Origin: Plasmodiophora brassicae
Lineage: Eukaryota; Endomyxa; Phytomyxea; Plasmodiophorida; Plasmodiophoridae
Direction of reading: 5' to 3'
NCBI GenBank assembly: GCA_039704465.1
Contig: JASFAU010000018.1
Span: 558,001-622,000, forward strand
Length of the DNA stretch: 64,000 bases
In this document: positions 32,226-43,257 of the stretch, in pieces
How the letters are laid out: each line of letters opens with the position of its first letter
Numbering within the stretch: the stretch's first letter is position 1
Notes under the pieces: generated by a model
Told to the model about the DNA's origin: nothing
The model's database searches: none
The model's input: only the letters and a program-made list of their open reading frames with translations
Translations under genes and position numbers: made by a program

Positions 32226-33591
32226 TCAGTCTGAGGGATCGCTGGTCGCCGCCTTCGTCGACTGCGCTTCTAGGACTCTGTTCCGCTCCTTGACCTGGGC
32301 CAGCTCTGCCTGCAGCTGCTTGATCTTCTCCATGCTCTTGTCCAGGCTGTCGGATAACGGCGCCTGGACCGTCTCGACGAACGCCGTCATCTCGTCGCGG
32401 TCCACCTGCCGCTCCTCGTAATGCGTCTTGGTCAGCTTGGTAATCTGTGCGACCGACCCGTCAGTCCGTCACGTTCGTCGGACGCGATCCAGAATACTGA
32501 ACGTATTCGACGCCGCTCTGCACCGTCGACAGCGCCTGCTGCTCGAGTACTTCGTTCTCGAACTGCAGCCGGGCCACTTCCGCTTCTAACGTGACCGCCT
32601 TGCCACGCACCACGGCCAACTCCTTCACCAGGGCAGCCTGCCAGGCACGCGTCAAACATAGCACAAGGACGTAATCGACTACGTACGATTTCAGCACGAT
32701 GAAGTTTCCGCGCGCGTACGAGCTCGCGAGAGGGACGGGCTGGTTCCGCTGGGGCGGCCACGACGACCGGTTCGCTGGCCGCCGCTGTTGCACATTTCAG
32801 GAACAGGGACAGCTCGGCGACGAATGACTGCAGCGGGACAATCTGGGAACATTTCTGGGCATTCCCATTGCCGTATCAGTGGGGCTGTTCGCTGAACGGG
32901 AAACAGTAATGGGGCGGGTACCGCACGAAGCGCCGCGATTGCATCCTGGTCGTTGTCGTGGTCGGCGACCGCTGAGCGCAGGGCGCGCCTCAGCTCACGG
33001 TTCGACGTCTCGGCAACGTCCAGTTCGTGTTCGGCCCGCCGGACGCGGTCCTGCCACTTTCCCAATTCGTCGTTGGGCGCCGGCTCTTCCACCTGTTCGC
33101 CACCCCCTATGTCACAACGCGTGCCATGAAACGGAACACGTACGCATGGACCTTGGTAGCACGATCCTTCTCGATCTGTGACTGAAGCTCGCTGATCAGG
33201 GCCGTCTTGCACTCCAGCTCCTCGGCCTGAGCCTTGACTTTCTTACGCAGCTGCTCGGTCGTCGTCGTCGCCGTCTCAGGGGCAGCCTTCCGCTTCTTTG
33301 AATCGGCATCACGCGTCTCCTGGGTCCCCATCAGCGACAAATGCCTCGCGTCACCGGCGTTGCCGGTACCTTCCACTGCTGCAGTCGTTCCGCGCGCGTC
33401 GTGTTCTGCGACAGCGTCCCTAGGACGGTACGCGGCGGTTGAGGCATCAGTCCGCGTGTGATGTCGCTGGCGGGCGGGGCCGGCCACCCGTCGTCCTCGG
33501 GGTCTGGATCGTCGTTCGTCGGCGCCGACTCGCCCACTGACCGCCTGCGGCTCTCTTTGCGCTCGCGCCTCACGCACCAATTCCGCGCCAA
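32226..33591 (-). CDS. Coiled-coil protein, unknown
   Basis: Six exons: 33591-33370, 33319-33163, 33106-32922, 32827-32687, 32637-32524, 32444-32226; every phase closes, giving 345 aa. The N-terminus is charged (PTNDDPDPEDDGWPAPP) with a basic patch (KKRKAAPE). The rest is nearly all heptad-like coiled coil (EQLRKKVKAQAEELECKTAL, DRVRRAEHELDVAETSNREL, EAEVARLQFENEVLEQQAL, MEKIKQLQAELAQVKERNRV). No other domain was seen. A decayed inverted relative lies at 25031-25530. Confidence 0.72.
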
Positions 33592-33728
33592 AACGAATGG
33601 CCCATTCAGTGGGCGCGCGCTCCCCCAAAATATGTGCGACCACCCGGCCCCCAGGCATCGCCATCGCCTGACAGGTGTTCACCCTTAGGCCTTAGGTAAT
33701 TCGGTGCTTTCACGGGGCAGTTCCGAAG

Positions 33729-34131
33729 CTACTGACGCAAGCGGTGTGGACCGGTGGGTGGTCCGGTCTCGGAGCATTGAGCATCTGAATCCGCAAGGTC
33801 TATCAGAAATGCAGCCAGATTGGGGTCCAAATGGAATCGCACGAAAAGCATCGTGCCCGGGTGACGGTGGTACCCATAGACATCGTCCGGTATCAGTCCG
33901 CCGGAGCTTGGCACCGGTGAGGCAGCGATTGCATGCCGCGACAGCAGTGGCGTTGGCGCCTTGGAAAATATCGTACATCATGCTCGGAGAGCAGACCCCA
34001 TTCGGATTATATTGCTAAGAACAGCACGACCTCGGATCATCGCTATCTGTCGACCAACAGCGCCAGTGTCACAGGGACCTTCGCCAGCGCGGCTGCGCGG
34101 CCGTGATCCCTACTTTCAAAGTCAAACATCA
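33729..34131 (-). CDS. Possible small two-exon gene
   Basis: ATG 34131 opens MFDFESRDHGRAAALAKVPV up to a GT donor. After an intron ending TTCCAAG the frame continues APTPLLSRHAIAASPVPSSG, then GYHRHPGTMLFVRFHLDPNL to a stop at 33729. The composition is plausible but short, and no family is recognised. Confidence 0.28.
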
Positions 34132-34160
34132 TGTATTATTTCGGTTGGTCCGAAAATACG

Positions 34161-37100
34161 TCATTGACGAATCCGGCTGCCAGCCTGTTCACGCTGCAAA
34201 GAGGCAAATTGATCGTCGAAGTCAATGAAGTTGAAACCGAAAGCTCGTACCCAGTTGGTCGGCGCCAGAAACTGAATATCAATGCCGTGATCTCTTACGA
34301 GGAAGGCAATTGTTTGCAGGTATACTGGCCACGTTGGTGAAGACAACATTGACTCAACAATGAGTTTTCCGTCGTCATTGCGATCGGACAGATTGGCGCC
34401 AGCAGCAATGAGAGCCCGGAACGCTCGTAAGATCTGCGCCGAAACGTCGTAGAAGTGTTTCTCAATTTCATCATCACTCGACGATATCGTCATGAACCTC
34501 GACTCCCCATAATTGAATAAAATCTGTGGAGGGTTCTTTGCAACGCCGTCGCGCTGGAGAAGGTATTGGACGACGTCCCAATACCTTGCACAATCCCCTT
34601 TCGTATCAAGTGAACGACCCAAAGACAAGTATAACGCGTGCTGCTTAGCGAAGTAGGCCAGAAGGCTGCCATATGTGGAATCGTCAGATACAACAGGTCC
34701 GTCGACAGGTAGCCCTTTTCGTTCAAGCCACTCCAGGAGGAACGACACATTTTGTACATTCCCGTTTCTGAGTAGAACCGCAGAAAACAGTGACTCGGTA
34801 CTGGACAAATCGTCACGCACCCGATTCAGGCACGCTTCCATAATTGCTAACGACCCCTTTTCGAACGCATACTGCAGCGCATTGAGCCCATGCCCAATGA
34901 CAATTTCGGTTAACCTGACTTTGGCGGGAAGGAATTCCCTGAAATCGTCGGGGATGTTACGGTACCGTTCATCACGCGCTTCGATGGCGGCCTCGAATTC
35001 AGATATCGGCGCATTATGGTCAATCATTGCCGGCAGGGTCTGATACTCGAAACACCGAATAGACTTGACCGCATTACGAATATTCCGGATTTCCTCCAAG
35101 AAGGGCTGCAAGTGATCGTGACTATCGTTGCCGTCTGTGGCAGCTAGCTCGCAAACCTGGAAAATATCCATTGCACCAAGACCATTCCAAGACAAGATCT
35201 CCAGTCGCCACTTGTCGAATTTCGCAGAGAACAGCCATCGGAGAACGTCGTACCGCCGATTGCAGGCAGCCAGTGCAAAGAGCAGTGGGATGATGTTTCC
35301 GTTGTCCGTAGGTGATCTCAGGTCGTCGTCGAAGGGTTCAAACAAGTTGGCTAAGGAGGTTATCGGCGCATCAGGGCAATTGTTCAGGAGAACAACGGCT
35401 CGCTTCAAACCGAGCGTCGCTTTGACGTCTCGAGCCCAACGTCGGATGGATTCACAGGGATGGTCAACGGCAACATTGGGCCAATCTCGAGGCACATGTC
35501 CACAGTTGACGAACGAGGCCAACACATGGTATGATTCAGAAACAAATGACGAACTCAGCGCTGTATCCGCCGGGGATGCTCCATTCGAGTCGACAACGCC
35601 TGCGAGCGCCGGGTGTCGATGAAGAATCCAAAGGCAGATAATTGTTTGGCCGCGGTCCGACGCGATATGAAGGAGCGTCCTTCCCTGGAATGACAATCGT
35701 TCAACGTCGATGTTTGCCGTTTCCACAAGCCACTGCAATATGAACGCTGATCCGAACCCGGCAGCGATTCCGACGAGAATTTCGGCCACCGTCATCGAGG
35801 CGCTGCACTTGAGCCAGTCCAGTTCACCGAGAATACTGTACAAATGCGACGTCGCAAGGAACCTTGCGGAGACAGGCACCCCGGAACGACAGGTCGGACA
35901 GGACAGCGCTGTAACGAGTTCGTCGCGTTGGCTGAACCACTGCAGCAGGCAGGGTTCGCAGAATCGATGCCCGCACGAAAGAGCAGTCCTGTGGCAATCG
36001 CTCGTATAGCATATAGGGCACATGTTGTCGTAATCGATATCACCATCGTGGACAGCAACGGTGCCATGAACGCCTGCACCGGTATGGTCAGTGCCCGCAG
36101 CGCCCACAGCGGACAAGTCGAGAATGGCGCTGTCAACCAGCCATTGCAGCATTTTAAGATGGCCAGCAGCGATCACGACGTCCAGACGCGGTAGGCAGAA
36201 CGTGCCATCGCTGCCAACACGCGTCGCAAGGACACGAATCACGTCAATGTACGCGTCGGATCCCTGAGACGATAACGCCTTGTACCAGACGTTGCTTTCG
36301 TTGCGTTCTAAATACTTCTCGAATCGACCCATCAACTGGTCAAGGTCCTTCCCGTCCCAGTTGGAAACGACCAGATTGTACAACCAGCGCGCGCTGGTTG
36401 TACCATCCGTGTTATCGTACCGCTGCAGGTCGTCCAGGGAGAAGCAGACGCCAGCGAGAGCGACATTGTCGGCGACACTCATCCCCGACCAGTTCAGCCC
36501 TTCAGGCGGAACCAACGACACTCGGCATTCGTCAAGAAACCATTTCACAACGTCCGCATTGCCCGAACGCGCTGATATATCGATGGCAACGTACAGATGT
36601 CGGCGTTGATCGATGGACCAATCATAATCCCGATCGCTCCACCAGTCGAATGACGATACAATCTCCTGTAGCCGCTCCACGGTGGGATTATAGACAAGCG
36701 CCAGCTGAACAATCTGACAACGCCTCGCAATCGCCTTCAGCGAGGAACGGACGGATTCATCCGCCGACGACCCGATGGAAGCGGAAACAATATCCAGCGC
36801 TGCTGGGCGGTCGATCCATCGTAAAACGCCCAGGAAGTCCTCCAGGAATGTGACGAGTTCGATATGGTTCCGTTCGACAGCCATCTGCAGCGCGGTCGAG
36901 GGCGACGGCTCGAAGAACAGGTCAAACAGGTCGCGGGATTCAGAATCGTGCAGGAGATATCGAATCGAACCATAGCTGTTGCCAATAACGGCGGCATGCA
37001 GCAGGTTGCCGTTCGAGTTTCGCACGCCTTTCGGAACGTGCTGGGCCGTCAGCAGCCAATGCATGAGCGGTACGTTGCCGAACTGCGATGCAAGTAGCGC

Positions 37101-37259
37101 TAGGTGCATCAGGTCGCCAGTGTTCGCACCGTCCAATGCCGCGTCTGCATCGACCAGGTCGCCCTGTGCGATGTCGGTCAGGTCAAGCGCCGACAGGCTT
37201 GGCTCCACCAAGATCGCCATTGCCGCACGGACTTGACGGGCGCCCCGAAGCAACACCAA
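34161..37259 (-). CDS. Large ankyrin-repeat protein with central RING finger
   Basis: An uninterrupted 1032-aa frame, unusual here because most genes have introns. Degenerate ankyrin-type helices occur on both sides (GNLLHAAVIGNSYGSIRYLL, GRTLLHIASDRGQTIICLWI). A C3HC4 RING lies at about residues 413-455: CPICYT...CHRTALSCGHRFCEPC and CPTC. A RING points to E3 ubiquitin-ligase activity, with the repeats as the substrate-binding part. ATG 37220 (MAILVEPS) is an alternative start. Its base composition is visibly less GC-rich than neighbouring genes, as is that of the POZ-ankyrin gene, consistent with an expanding lineage-specific family. Confidence 0.8.
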   Translation of the reverse strand: MVLLRGARQVRAAMAILVEPSLSALDLTDIAQGDLVDADAALDGANTGDLMHLALLASQFGNVPLMHWLLTAQHVPKGVRNSNGNLLHAAVIGNSYGSIRYLLHDSESRDLFDLFFEPSPSTALQMAVERNHIELVTFLEDFLGVLRWIDRPAALDIVSASIGSSADESVRSSLKAIARRCQIVQLALVYNPTVERLQEIVSSFDWWSDRDYDWSIDQRRHLYVAIDISARSGNADVVKWFLDECRVSLVPPEGLNWSGMSVADNVALAGVCFSLDDLQRYDNTDGTTSARWLYNLVVSNWDGKDLDQLMGRFEKYLERNESNVWYKALSSQGSDAYIDVIRVLATRVGSDGTFCLPRLDVVIAAGHLKMLQWLVDSAILDLSAVGAAGTDHTGAGVHGTVAVHDGDIDYDNMCPICYTSDCHRTALSCGHRFCEPCLLQWFSQRDELVTALSCPTCRSGVPVSARFLATSHLYSILGELDWLKCSASMTVAEILVGIAAGFGSAFILQWLVETANIDVERLSFQGRTLLHIASDRGQTIICLWILHRHPALAGVVDSNGASPADTALSSSFVSESYHVLASFVNCGHVPRDWPNVAVDHPCESIRRWARDVKATLGLKRAVVLLNNCPDAPITSLANLFEPFDDDLRSPTDNGNIIPLLFALAACNRRYDVLRWLFSAKFDKWRLEILSWNGLGAMDIFQVCELAATDGNDSHDHLQPFLEEIRNIRNAVKSIRCFEYQTLPAMIDHNAPISEFEAAIEARDERYRNIPDDFREFLPAKVRLTEIVIGHGLNALQYAFEKGSLAIMEACLNRVRDDLSSTESLFSAVLLRNGNVQNVSFLLEWLERKGLPVDGPVVSDDSTYGSLLAYFAKQHALYLSLGRSLDTKGDCARYWDVVQYLLQRDGVAKNPPQILFNYGESRFMTISSSDDEIEKHFYDVSAQILRAFRALIAAGANLSDRNDDGKLIVESMLSSPTWPVYLQTIAFLVRDHGIDIQFLAPTNWVRAFGFNFIDFDDQFASLQREQAGSRIRQ

Positions 37260-37745
37260 AGGCCAACAACGGCCATGACCTCCGGCGCGATGTCACCAGG
37301 GGCCTGCCGGATATCCGCTGCAGGGTGGTCTCCTGCATGGACGTCGTGACCTGGACGCGTTCGGCGCCCGAACTCGCCGTGTACGGCCCCCAGCGTCGAA
37401 CTGCTGGTGGCCTGCCTCGGTTTGCATTGACTTCCCGCCGCGCTGTAACGCTGCTGGCGGTCCCTCATGAACATCTGGGCTTGGGTCCGTCCCACCCACT
37501 TCTTGGTCGCATCCGGCAGCGTCGTTCTCGTCTACGTCATGCCTGCATGCCTGTCCTGGAGCATCAATGTCGATGGGTAGGCGCCTACGCTGTCGTTCTG
37601 CCTGCGCGCACGACAACGCCTGCCGACCAGGGACGGCCAGGTTCCGGTGCCTGGTCATCGCCGGCTACGATTGGCGAAAGACGCGGCGGAACGTTTGCCA
37701 TGTCGAGCAAGCGCGTCCGCCCGCAGGCGTTCATCGAGGAAGCCA

Positions 37746-38123
37746 TCATGCATGCGCGCCCGCGGACCGCTTCCGAAACCGGTTCGGCGTCCCGAACGAG
37801 CTGCCATCTGGTACTGGTTCTCCTACGTCGCTCTGGAAGGGCCGGTCGACGATGCTGCCGACGTCCTGGACCAGCGCACCTGATCCCGTTTCGCCTGACT
37901 GCCGCAGGTACGGGTTCGGCAACGTCGCCCTCGTCGCCGCGTGCCCGTCGGACGCGTTCCTGCGTCGGATGGTGGTCAGCAGGAAGACCGGCGCCGGCCG
38001 CCCGTGCACGATGACGCGCGGCCAGCTGCACCTGTCTTTCGAGCGACCACGACGAGCCGCTGGCGCGAGATCCAGCAGATGTGTAATACATACAGCAATA
38101 TGACGCCCGTACAGGGGCGGCAC
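37746..38123 (-). CDS. Doubtful ORF, unknown
   Basis: The 125-codon minus frame has a protein-like middle (VHGRPAPVFLLTTIRRRN and GALVQDVGSIVDRPFQSDVG). The opposite strand also has open frames here, and no homology is apparent. The rest of 37260-38846 shows no convincing gene. Confidence 0.3.
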   Translation of the reverse strand: MPPLYGRHIAVCITHLLDLAPAARRGRSKDRCSWPRVIVHGRPAPVFLLTTIRRRNASDGHAATRATLPNPYLRQSGETGSGALVQDVGSIVDRPFQSDVGEPVPDGSSFGTPNRFRKRSAGAHA

Positions 38124-38846
38124 ATGTGGCCATCGCAGGTACGCCCTGAGCGATCGGCGTCGTAAACAGTGTGCACACCGTCGTGCGGATGGACCCCGCC
38201 ACCTGCTACCGGATCCCGCTGGCCGGAAGGATGACGCCCCGGTCCTGTCCGGCGTCGTACGCGCCCGTTATGCACTGCTGGCGATCCGGACGCTGTCTAA
38301 CGGCGCCTGGGTGGCCTGGTTGTCCCTGGCGCCGATCTGTTCGCTCAGATTGGAATATCATGGAGTGCGGTGGACTGGTGGCATAGAATGAGTCCCAGTA
38401 CCCTGTGCGTAATTGAAATCTGGCCTTTATCTGCTTCACACCGGCTGCTTCAGATTAGATCACCTGAACTAAATTAAATAGACGAGGCAGTAGCCAGGTA
38501 CCGTCGACAGGTGTAATTCGGCAGTGACACGGCCAACAAAAAGGTCTTGTTCAAGAACGTACTCTCGAAGTCGGCTATGATGCACGCGCAGGTCAGCGCT
38601 CTGGGCGGATGCTGACCTCGGATCGCTTCGGACGAGGTCCGAGGTCCACGCAGGGATCTCAATTGGTGCCACCACTGACATCCGTCACCGGCCTCGAGAA
38701 TGGCAATGTTTCGGAATGTATGTGTTTTCCTACCTACATTCATACATAGCGAAGTGAGGCCGGCTGTGACAGAGAGACAGGCACGTTTGTATTCATGATT
38801 GATAGGACAAAAGTAACGGCATTGGTCCTCTTGGCGGATCCGAGTA

Positions 38847-40434
38847 TCACGCGCCTGCAGCGAATGTGCCGGAGCGGCAGGATGCCTGACTCGAGTGTGG
38901 GAAGAACAGATCCGAGTAGGTCGTACGCAACAGGACCAGCGGATTCACGCGCCCACGCGAGCTGTATGGCATAACGAGGGATTTTGACGGCGAGTAAGAC
39001 GCCCATATCGTGGGGAGAACATCCTTCAGGTCGAACGTCTCGCCGACGATGCCAGTGGCGTGATCGTATAGTCGAAGGAACAGGTTGCTGTTGGCAATGC
39101 GCATCGTGGCGAATGCCAATGCAAGGTGGACGACATTGTGAGCGCTGAATGTGTGCATGATGCTAAGAGCATGTCGTGACACCTGGTCAAACAGTTTGCG
39201 ATTGCGACGGTGAAGTTCGTCGGTGGAGGGATTCCATTTGGCGAAAGCCCAGGCAGTGGCTACGAGCTCCGACGCTTGAAACGTGTGGATGTTGCTGATT
39301 ACCCAAGCGGACAGATGAAGAAACAGTTCGTCATCGGCGATAAGAAACTCGGCGAACGCACAGGCCATAACGGACACCGCATTGGCATCGAACGTGTCAA
39401 TGATTGCTATTGCTTGTCGTGCAAGTGCATGGAACACTTTCGGGTCGTCAACACCCCTTATGATGTATGCCCATGCCGTCGTAGTGATGAGTGTCGCATC
39501 AAAACTATGCATGACGGTGCGTGCACGCCGACCTGCAAGTTTCCAGAACCGATCGATATCTTCATGGGAATGGCCCACAGTACCGTCCCGTATTCCGAAT
39601 ATCAAGGCAGTGTGCGTCAGATCTTGAGCCGTGAAACCGTTCATGACTTGGACGGCACGATTCGCCAGTTTGACGAACACGCCGAGATCTGTGATGCCCA
39701 AGATATGAAACGCCAGAGCCGTGCTCGAAACGTCCGACGCCTTGAAGTACCGTAAATGGTGAACGACGAGGCTGACGTAGTGACCAAGGAGAGGTCGATC
39801 AGTAACATTGCATATCGCCAGGGCAAAGAAGATTGCTGATAGTGAAGAACAGGTCTGGCGGATGCTTGGCGCGGGCAGTTGATTGTACGCGTATGCGAAC
39901 TGTACGACGAAACGCGTCCGACACGGCTTCAACCGAGAGGCGGCGATTGCAAGCATTGCCAGACACTTGCCATCATATGCGTCGATGTGATCATCCGCAG
40001 CCTGCAAGACCGACTGGATAATCTGGGTCGCATTGCCTGTCCCTGTCAGTGGATATGAGGGCATATTCAGCAACGCCGTTCAGAAATGACGTGTCGACAA
40101 ACCTTGGTCGAGATATTGGTTCGCGATTCTCGGCAGGCGCTTGATGACATCGCAACTTTGTGCGCGGAATCGTCCATCGCCATGTAAATCAAGAAGGAGC
40201 TGCCGGTCGTCTTCGGTGAGGCCCTGCTGGTTGGCATCGGGGAAGACAACGCGAATCTGGGGGCCGCCCTCGTCATCGTGAAGTATCCAGTTGATATCGG
40301 TAGCACGTGGGGCGACAATCTGCGACTTGGTTCGTGTGTCAGAGTTGCACGGGGCTCGTATGCTAACTGCATCTTAGTTGTTTTACCTGCAGCCACAGGA
40401 ATATGGCGACAACGACACTGTGCGAAACCGTCAT
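38847..40434 (-). CDS. Helical-repeat protein (OPR/FASTK-like), putatively organellar RNA-binding
   Basis: Three exons: 40434-40387, 40319-40103, 40042-38847; phases close to give 486 aa. A hydrophobic start (MTVSHSVVVAIFLWLQ) could be a targeting or signal peptide. The body is a series of ~38-residue helical repeats of the form F.A..V..MA.AFAEF / FQASELVATAWAFAKWN / FSAHNVVHLALAFATM with LF.RL following. This resembles the OPR/FASTK-like repeats of organellar RNA-binding proteins. I see no C-terminal RAP domain, and the last ~40 residues look less regular, so an undetected 3' intron is possible. Confidence 0.62.
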
Positions 40435-40866
40435 TGCTCCTGTCACACGACGTTTTCAACAATGACCAGAGGGCGGCAGAGCGGCGCAGAATGAATAGAA
40501 CCGCCGACATTTGGGGCCTATCTGAACTCGGAGCACCGGAAATAGCCAAGAAAGGGGCCCGGAGAGTAGGACTCCCACGCGGTGTGAATGGAATCGCCGC
40601 ACGCGATGCGCCGGAAATAGTCAGCCAGGGAGGAGGAGGGAGTTGAGGAGCACTCGCCGACGCGACAAAGCAATGGGAAGGAAAGAGGCGGGCAAGGGCG
40701 GCTTGGGGTCATGCTGCTGACGGCGACGACGTAGTGCGATCGCGAACCTTCATCCAGGTGGAGCGGTTTACCTAAGCCGACGTTACCATGAAAACAGGCG
40801 ACATTTGAAAACGTTTATTGATTCGTTCAAACCGCAGGCGCAGAACTTCACCTCGGACAAACGGTT

Positions 40867-41061
40867 TCATTTCAGCTGACCGTTCGTGAACAGCAGCTTG
40901 GAAAACAGTTGCGTCTCTCTCAGGGTTGACGCTTTCCGGCCGCCGGCCGGCTGCCTGTTAAGTCTGTTAACGTAAACGGACAAGCAGACGTCTGCGAAGC
41001 CGGGCATAGTACAATCGATGGTGTACGACGAGCCGTCTTTGAGGGTCATCCGCACAGCCAA
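40867..41061 (-). CDS. Small ORF, 64 aa, unknown
   Basis: The frame reads MTLKDGSSYTIDCTMPGFAD then CLSVYVNRLNRQPAGG, which looks protein-like. It may be the last exon of a gene starting further upstream; no domain is recognised. Confidence 0.3.
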   Translation of the reverse strand: MAVRMTLKDGSSYTIDCTMPGFADVCLSVYVNRLNRQPAGGRKASTLRETQLFSKLLFTNGQLK

Positions 41062-41484
41062 CGCGCTATCTGATGATGATTCGCAAAGGAGTCCAACTCT
41101 CGCACATCCTTAGCGAAACGGCTATCCGTTCTGGTCATGTATCGGGCCTCTGCATCGTTGGACAATGCCGATTCGGGAATCTTCAGCCCACCAATGTGGA
41201 CATCCTTTTTGACTAGGGATGTTTCTCAGAGCGCTGCCAGACCGACCAGCGCCGGGGCACACGATCATGATGCGCCCGATTTCGTGCAGGACGATCACGC
41301 CATAGCCTTGCCTGCCAACGATGCATCCACCCGTTCTTCACCGCCGCCATCTTGTACGTCGTCGCCTGTACTCCTCAGGGCATGCGTGATGGCCTCGCCC
41401 CCATCGCCGTATCAGTCTCCCACCGTCGACGTCGTCACCGCCTCGGTACTACTGGACGGTTGTACGAGGCAGCATTGTCGCCGC

Positions 41485-41693
41485 TCAGCTCATCGGCTTC
41501 TTGACACGATCCGTTACGGTGCCACCGGCGATACTCGAGTCCTGCTTCTGCATCGCTGCTACAGCCGTGTTCCCTTCCGACGGGCGCCCCACGGTTCGAG
41601 GACGTCGAGATCCTGTCGTCAGCGCAACGATATCATGTCTATCGTACCGACGAGCAGAACGAGAACGCTGATCAGCTTGCTCACGGCTTCCAT
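41485..41693 (-). CDS. Possible small secreted protein
   Basis: ATG 41693 gives a signal-like exon MEAVSKLISVLVLLV, a GTACGA donor, and a second exon joined in phase (SRRPRTVGRPSEGNTAVAAM ... DRVKKPMS) ending at 41485. The mature part would be about 40 residues, basic and without Cys. Confidence 0.33.
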
Positions 41694-42308
41694 GAGATGA
41701 CGGAGCGTTGTACGCGCGACGACGTCCACTACGAACGGAACACATCAGCAAAGCGGGCCACAAGGACAGCGTCGAGGGCAACGACATGCTTACTTGGCGC
41801 ATAGGATCGGACACGGGGATGACCGCGGCACCAAGCGTTATGCAGTAGAGGGAATCGCCAATCTCTCGCGGCTTTCACTGTACCTTTGCCGACCGACCTG
41901 GTTGCAACGGCCAGCGACACCGACGACGAGGATGACGGCTGTGTATAGCAGGAGCAGGACGCGAACAACGGTGGACATCTGCAAGCAGGTCCAGAGGACG
42001 GACATGCCCAAGCGGACGGTGACCGGGACGAGTGACCAGCGGCGCCAGTCCCAGCGACCTGCGGTACATCTGGAGCTGGGTCCGGTCTCAGTCAGGACTG
42101 GATTGGATAACGCATTCCCAGTCACGATTGGGTTGGCCCCGGTCGGCGCCGACCCCAAGCCGGGGCCGAAGCCATCCGGTCGTGATCTTTGCGGTAGCCA
42201 TCGCACTCCGTCGACGGACAACGCCGCGCTCACCTCACCGAAGCAGGGAGAAACGTCGTTCATGCTGCCACCTGCTACGGATTCCCCGGCATCAACCGCG
42301 TTCAGTCC

Positions 42309-43130
42309 TATCTGATGGATCCACATTGAGCTACCCTGTGGTCGGCGACGCGGAAGGGCGGCCCTTTGTATTGATTGGGGGAATGCGCATCCAGCATCGC
42401 CTTCCAGTCCTTCGTAAATTAAAGCAGCGCAACGTCAAAAGCATCAACATTGACTGCCCTGGGTTTGGGGTCGACGACTTTTCTATCATTGGGCAATCGT
42501 GTGGAGCCATTTATTCTGTCGAGGCAACAAGATTAATTCGGATCGTGTAAGGAACCTCGCGCTGATATCGCCATGGGTACCGCTGACGAGTCGCGTCCCC
42601 CCGACGGTGGCGATATGATGCCCTCATGGATGATACGATGAGGGCTAAATGTAGGCTCGTCTCTTCAGCAGATACTGATGTTCTAGACGAATCCCTGGGC
42701 GGCCATTCAAACCTATAGCGCCAGCGAGCGTTTGCTCCTCGAGCAGGACCCGACTCTGTGTTCAAGTGTGGCGGAGATCTTTCGCATTGCAGCAAGCGAG
42801 AATACTGGCGGATTATGCGACGAGGTCTTGATGGCGCTAGGCAAGTTGGGCGAGTCGCCTGATATCGTTGGCATCGTGAAGCGATTGCGCCGGCCATTGT
42901 CAGTATATCACGGCACGAAAGATGACACTGCCCCGATCCATGCTGTGCTCAAAGTCGAATACACCGAGTCAATGGTCCATGTTATTGAAGGAGGAACCCA
43001 CAGTTTAATATTTGGTGCGAACGTACTGACCGCGACTCTCTTTGGGCCTCCCATTCACGAAGTCAACGAACGACAAACGCGAAAGCATTCCGCGAGGAGC
43101 TGCGACAGACGACGCGGCACGACAGTATAG
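42309..43130 (+). pseudogene. Truncated alpha/beta hydrolase
   Basis: The family start is clear: LSDGSTLSYPVVGDAEGRPF and VLIGGMRIQH, then NIDCPGFG. The nucleophile elbow FSIIGQSCGAIYS (GxSxG present) follows only two residues later. Normal family members have ~30-60 residues between these points, so a piece is missing. Further on, RNLALISPWVPLTSR and a C-terminal half from 42690 (RRPLSVYHGTKDDTAPIHAV, HVIEGGTHSLIF) carry the Asp and His region. The frames are offset and the middle is disrupted, so I read this as a decayed gene. Confidence 0.6.
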
Positions 43131-43257
43131 AGCAAGAGGGCCACATAGAACAATAGGGGATCGCGCAAGGAAAGCGGATGCGACGGTGATTGTATTGGAG
43201 TCGACGACGGCGTTGTCATTGGTGGAGCCATTTGGAACAGGTCTGGGAAACGAATGT

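Noticed and set aside
37088..38014. 308-codon plus-strand ORF
   Set aside because: First part overlaps the 5' end of the ankyrin/RING gene antisense; the remainder is Arg/Ala-rich without motifs.
41838..42263. Minus-strand ORF with one hydrophobic stretch (VRVLLLLYTAVILVVGV)
   Set aside because: The hydrophobic segment is suggestive, but the rest is Gly/Arg/Ser-rich and no splice partner was found.
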